Assembly: GCA_020025615.1 (NCBI GenBank)
Contig: JAHHRT010000076.1
Span: forward strand, 1-6,769
Direction of reading: 5' to 3'
Length of the DNA: 6,769 bases
Origin: Oscillospiraceae bacterium
GTDB taxonomy: Bacteria; Bacillota; Clostridia; Oscillospirales; Oscillospiraceae
The notes beneath the pieces are model-generated. The model was not told the origin of the DNA. It saw nothing but the letters and a program-made list of their open reading frames with translations, and ran no database searches. The position numbers and the translations under genes were made by a program. Shown here piece after piece: positions 6,710-6,769 of this stretch (position 1 is its first letter; every line of letters begins with the position of its first letter).

Positions 6710-6718
6710 AACAGTTGG
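6708..6718. promoter_or_regulatory. Short palindrome CCAACAGTTGG next to the dyad
   Basis: Perfect 5-base arms around a central A. It shares two bases with the neighbouring dyad, so the two could not form hairpins at once. Eleven-base palindromes of this kind fit Cro/C1-type operators, but one copy alone can occur by chance. Confidence 0.35.
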
Positions 6719-6737
6719 ATTCTGCCCACGCAGGGCG

Positions 6738-6769
6738 AAAAAATAAGCAGCACCCACTGGGTGCTGCTT
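6738..6769 (-). terminator. Intrinsic terminator of a minus-strand gene beyond the window
   Basis: AAGCAGCACCC (6745-6755) and GGGTGCTGCTT (6759-6769) are perfect 11-base arms around ACT. On the minus strand the hairpin is followed by ATTTTTTCG, a typical T tract, so it should end a transcript that enters from the right edge. It isolates the XRE-ABC unit from that gene. Action on the plus strand cannot be judged because the sequence stops. Confidence 0.85.

Overview
The window looks like a piece of a low-to-mid GC Gram-positive chromosome, most likely an anaerobic gut-type Clostridia (Oscillospiraceae-like). This is an inference from strong GGAGG ribosome binding sites, consensus sigma-A promoters, intrinsic terminators with T tracts, and the protein families present. 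No rRNA, tRNA, insertion sequence, CRISPR array or phage gene was recognised.

Layout: the first 42 bases are the tail of an unidentified plus-strand gene with a hydrophobic, lysine-rich end, followed by a GC-rich hairpin. A single-gene unit comes next: a promoter at 190-218, a sodium-coupled NSS/SNF-family transporter (295-1623) and a strong terminator (1668-1700). A second plus-strand unit has a near-consensus promoter (1711-1739), a small stand-alone DEDDh 3'-5' exonuclease-like protein (1783-2340), a MATE-family efflux protein (2377-3699), and two consecutive hairpins (3703-3790). The right half is on the minus strand and faces it: an XRE-type regulator with a helical-repeat C-terminal region (5530-6615) and a complete ABC exporter (3831-5540). 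Their genes overlap by 11 bases, so they are almost certainly co-transcribed and translationally coupled. A promoter and two adjacent dyads lie upstream of the regulator. The last 25 bases form a hairpin that ends a minus-strand transcript entering from outside the window.

How the genes work together: four of the five complete genes encode membrane transport or its control. The NSS protein is predicted to import an amino acid-like solute with Na+, the MATE protein to export a drug or metabolite using an ion gradient, and the ABC protein to export something using ATP under control of the XRE protein. The exonuclease is the only nucleic acid enzyme; its link to the MATE gene is positional only. 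The more unusual points are the NSS protein lacking the usual extracellular-gate arginine while keeping its aspartate partner, the tightly overlapped regulator-exporter pair with dyads at its promoter, and a recurring double-hairpin arrangement after two plus-strand units. I did not find convincing evidence of a wholly new system.
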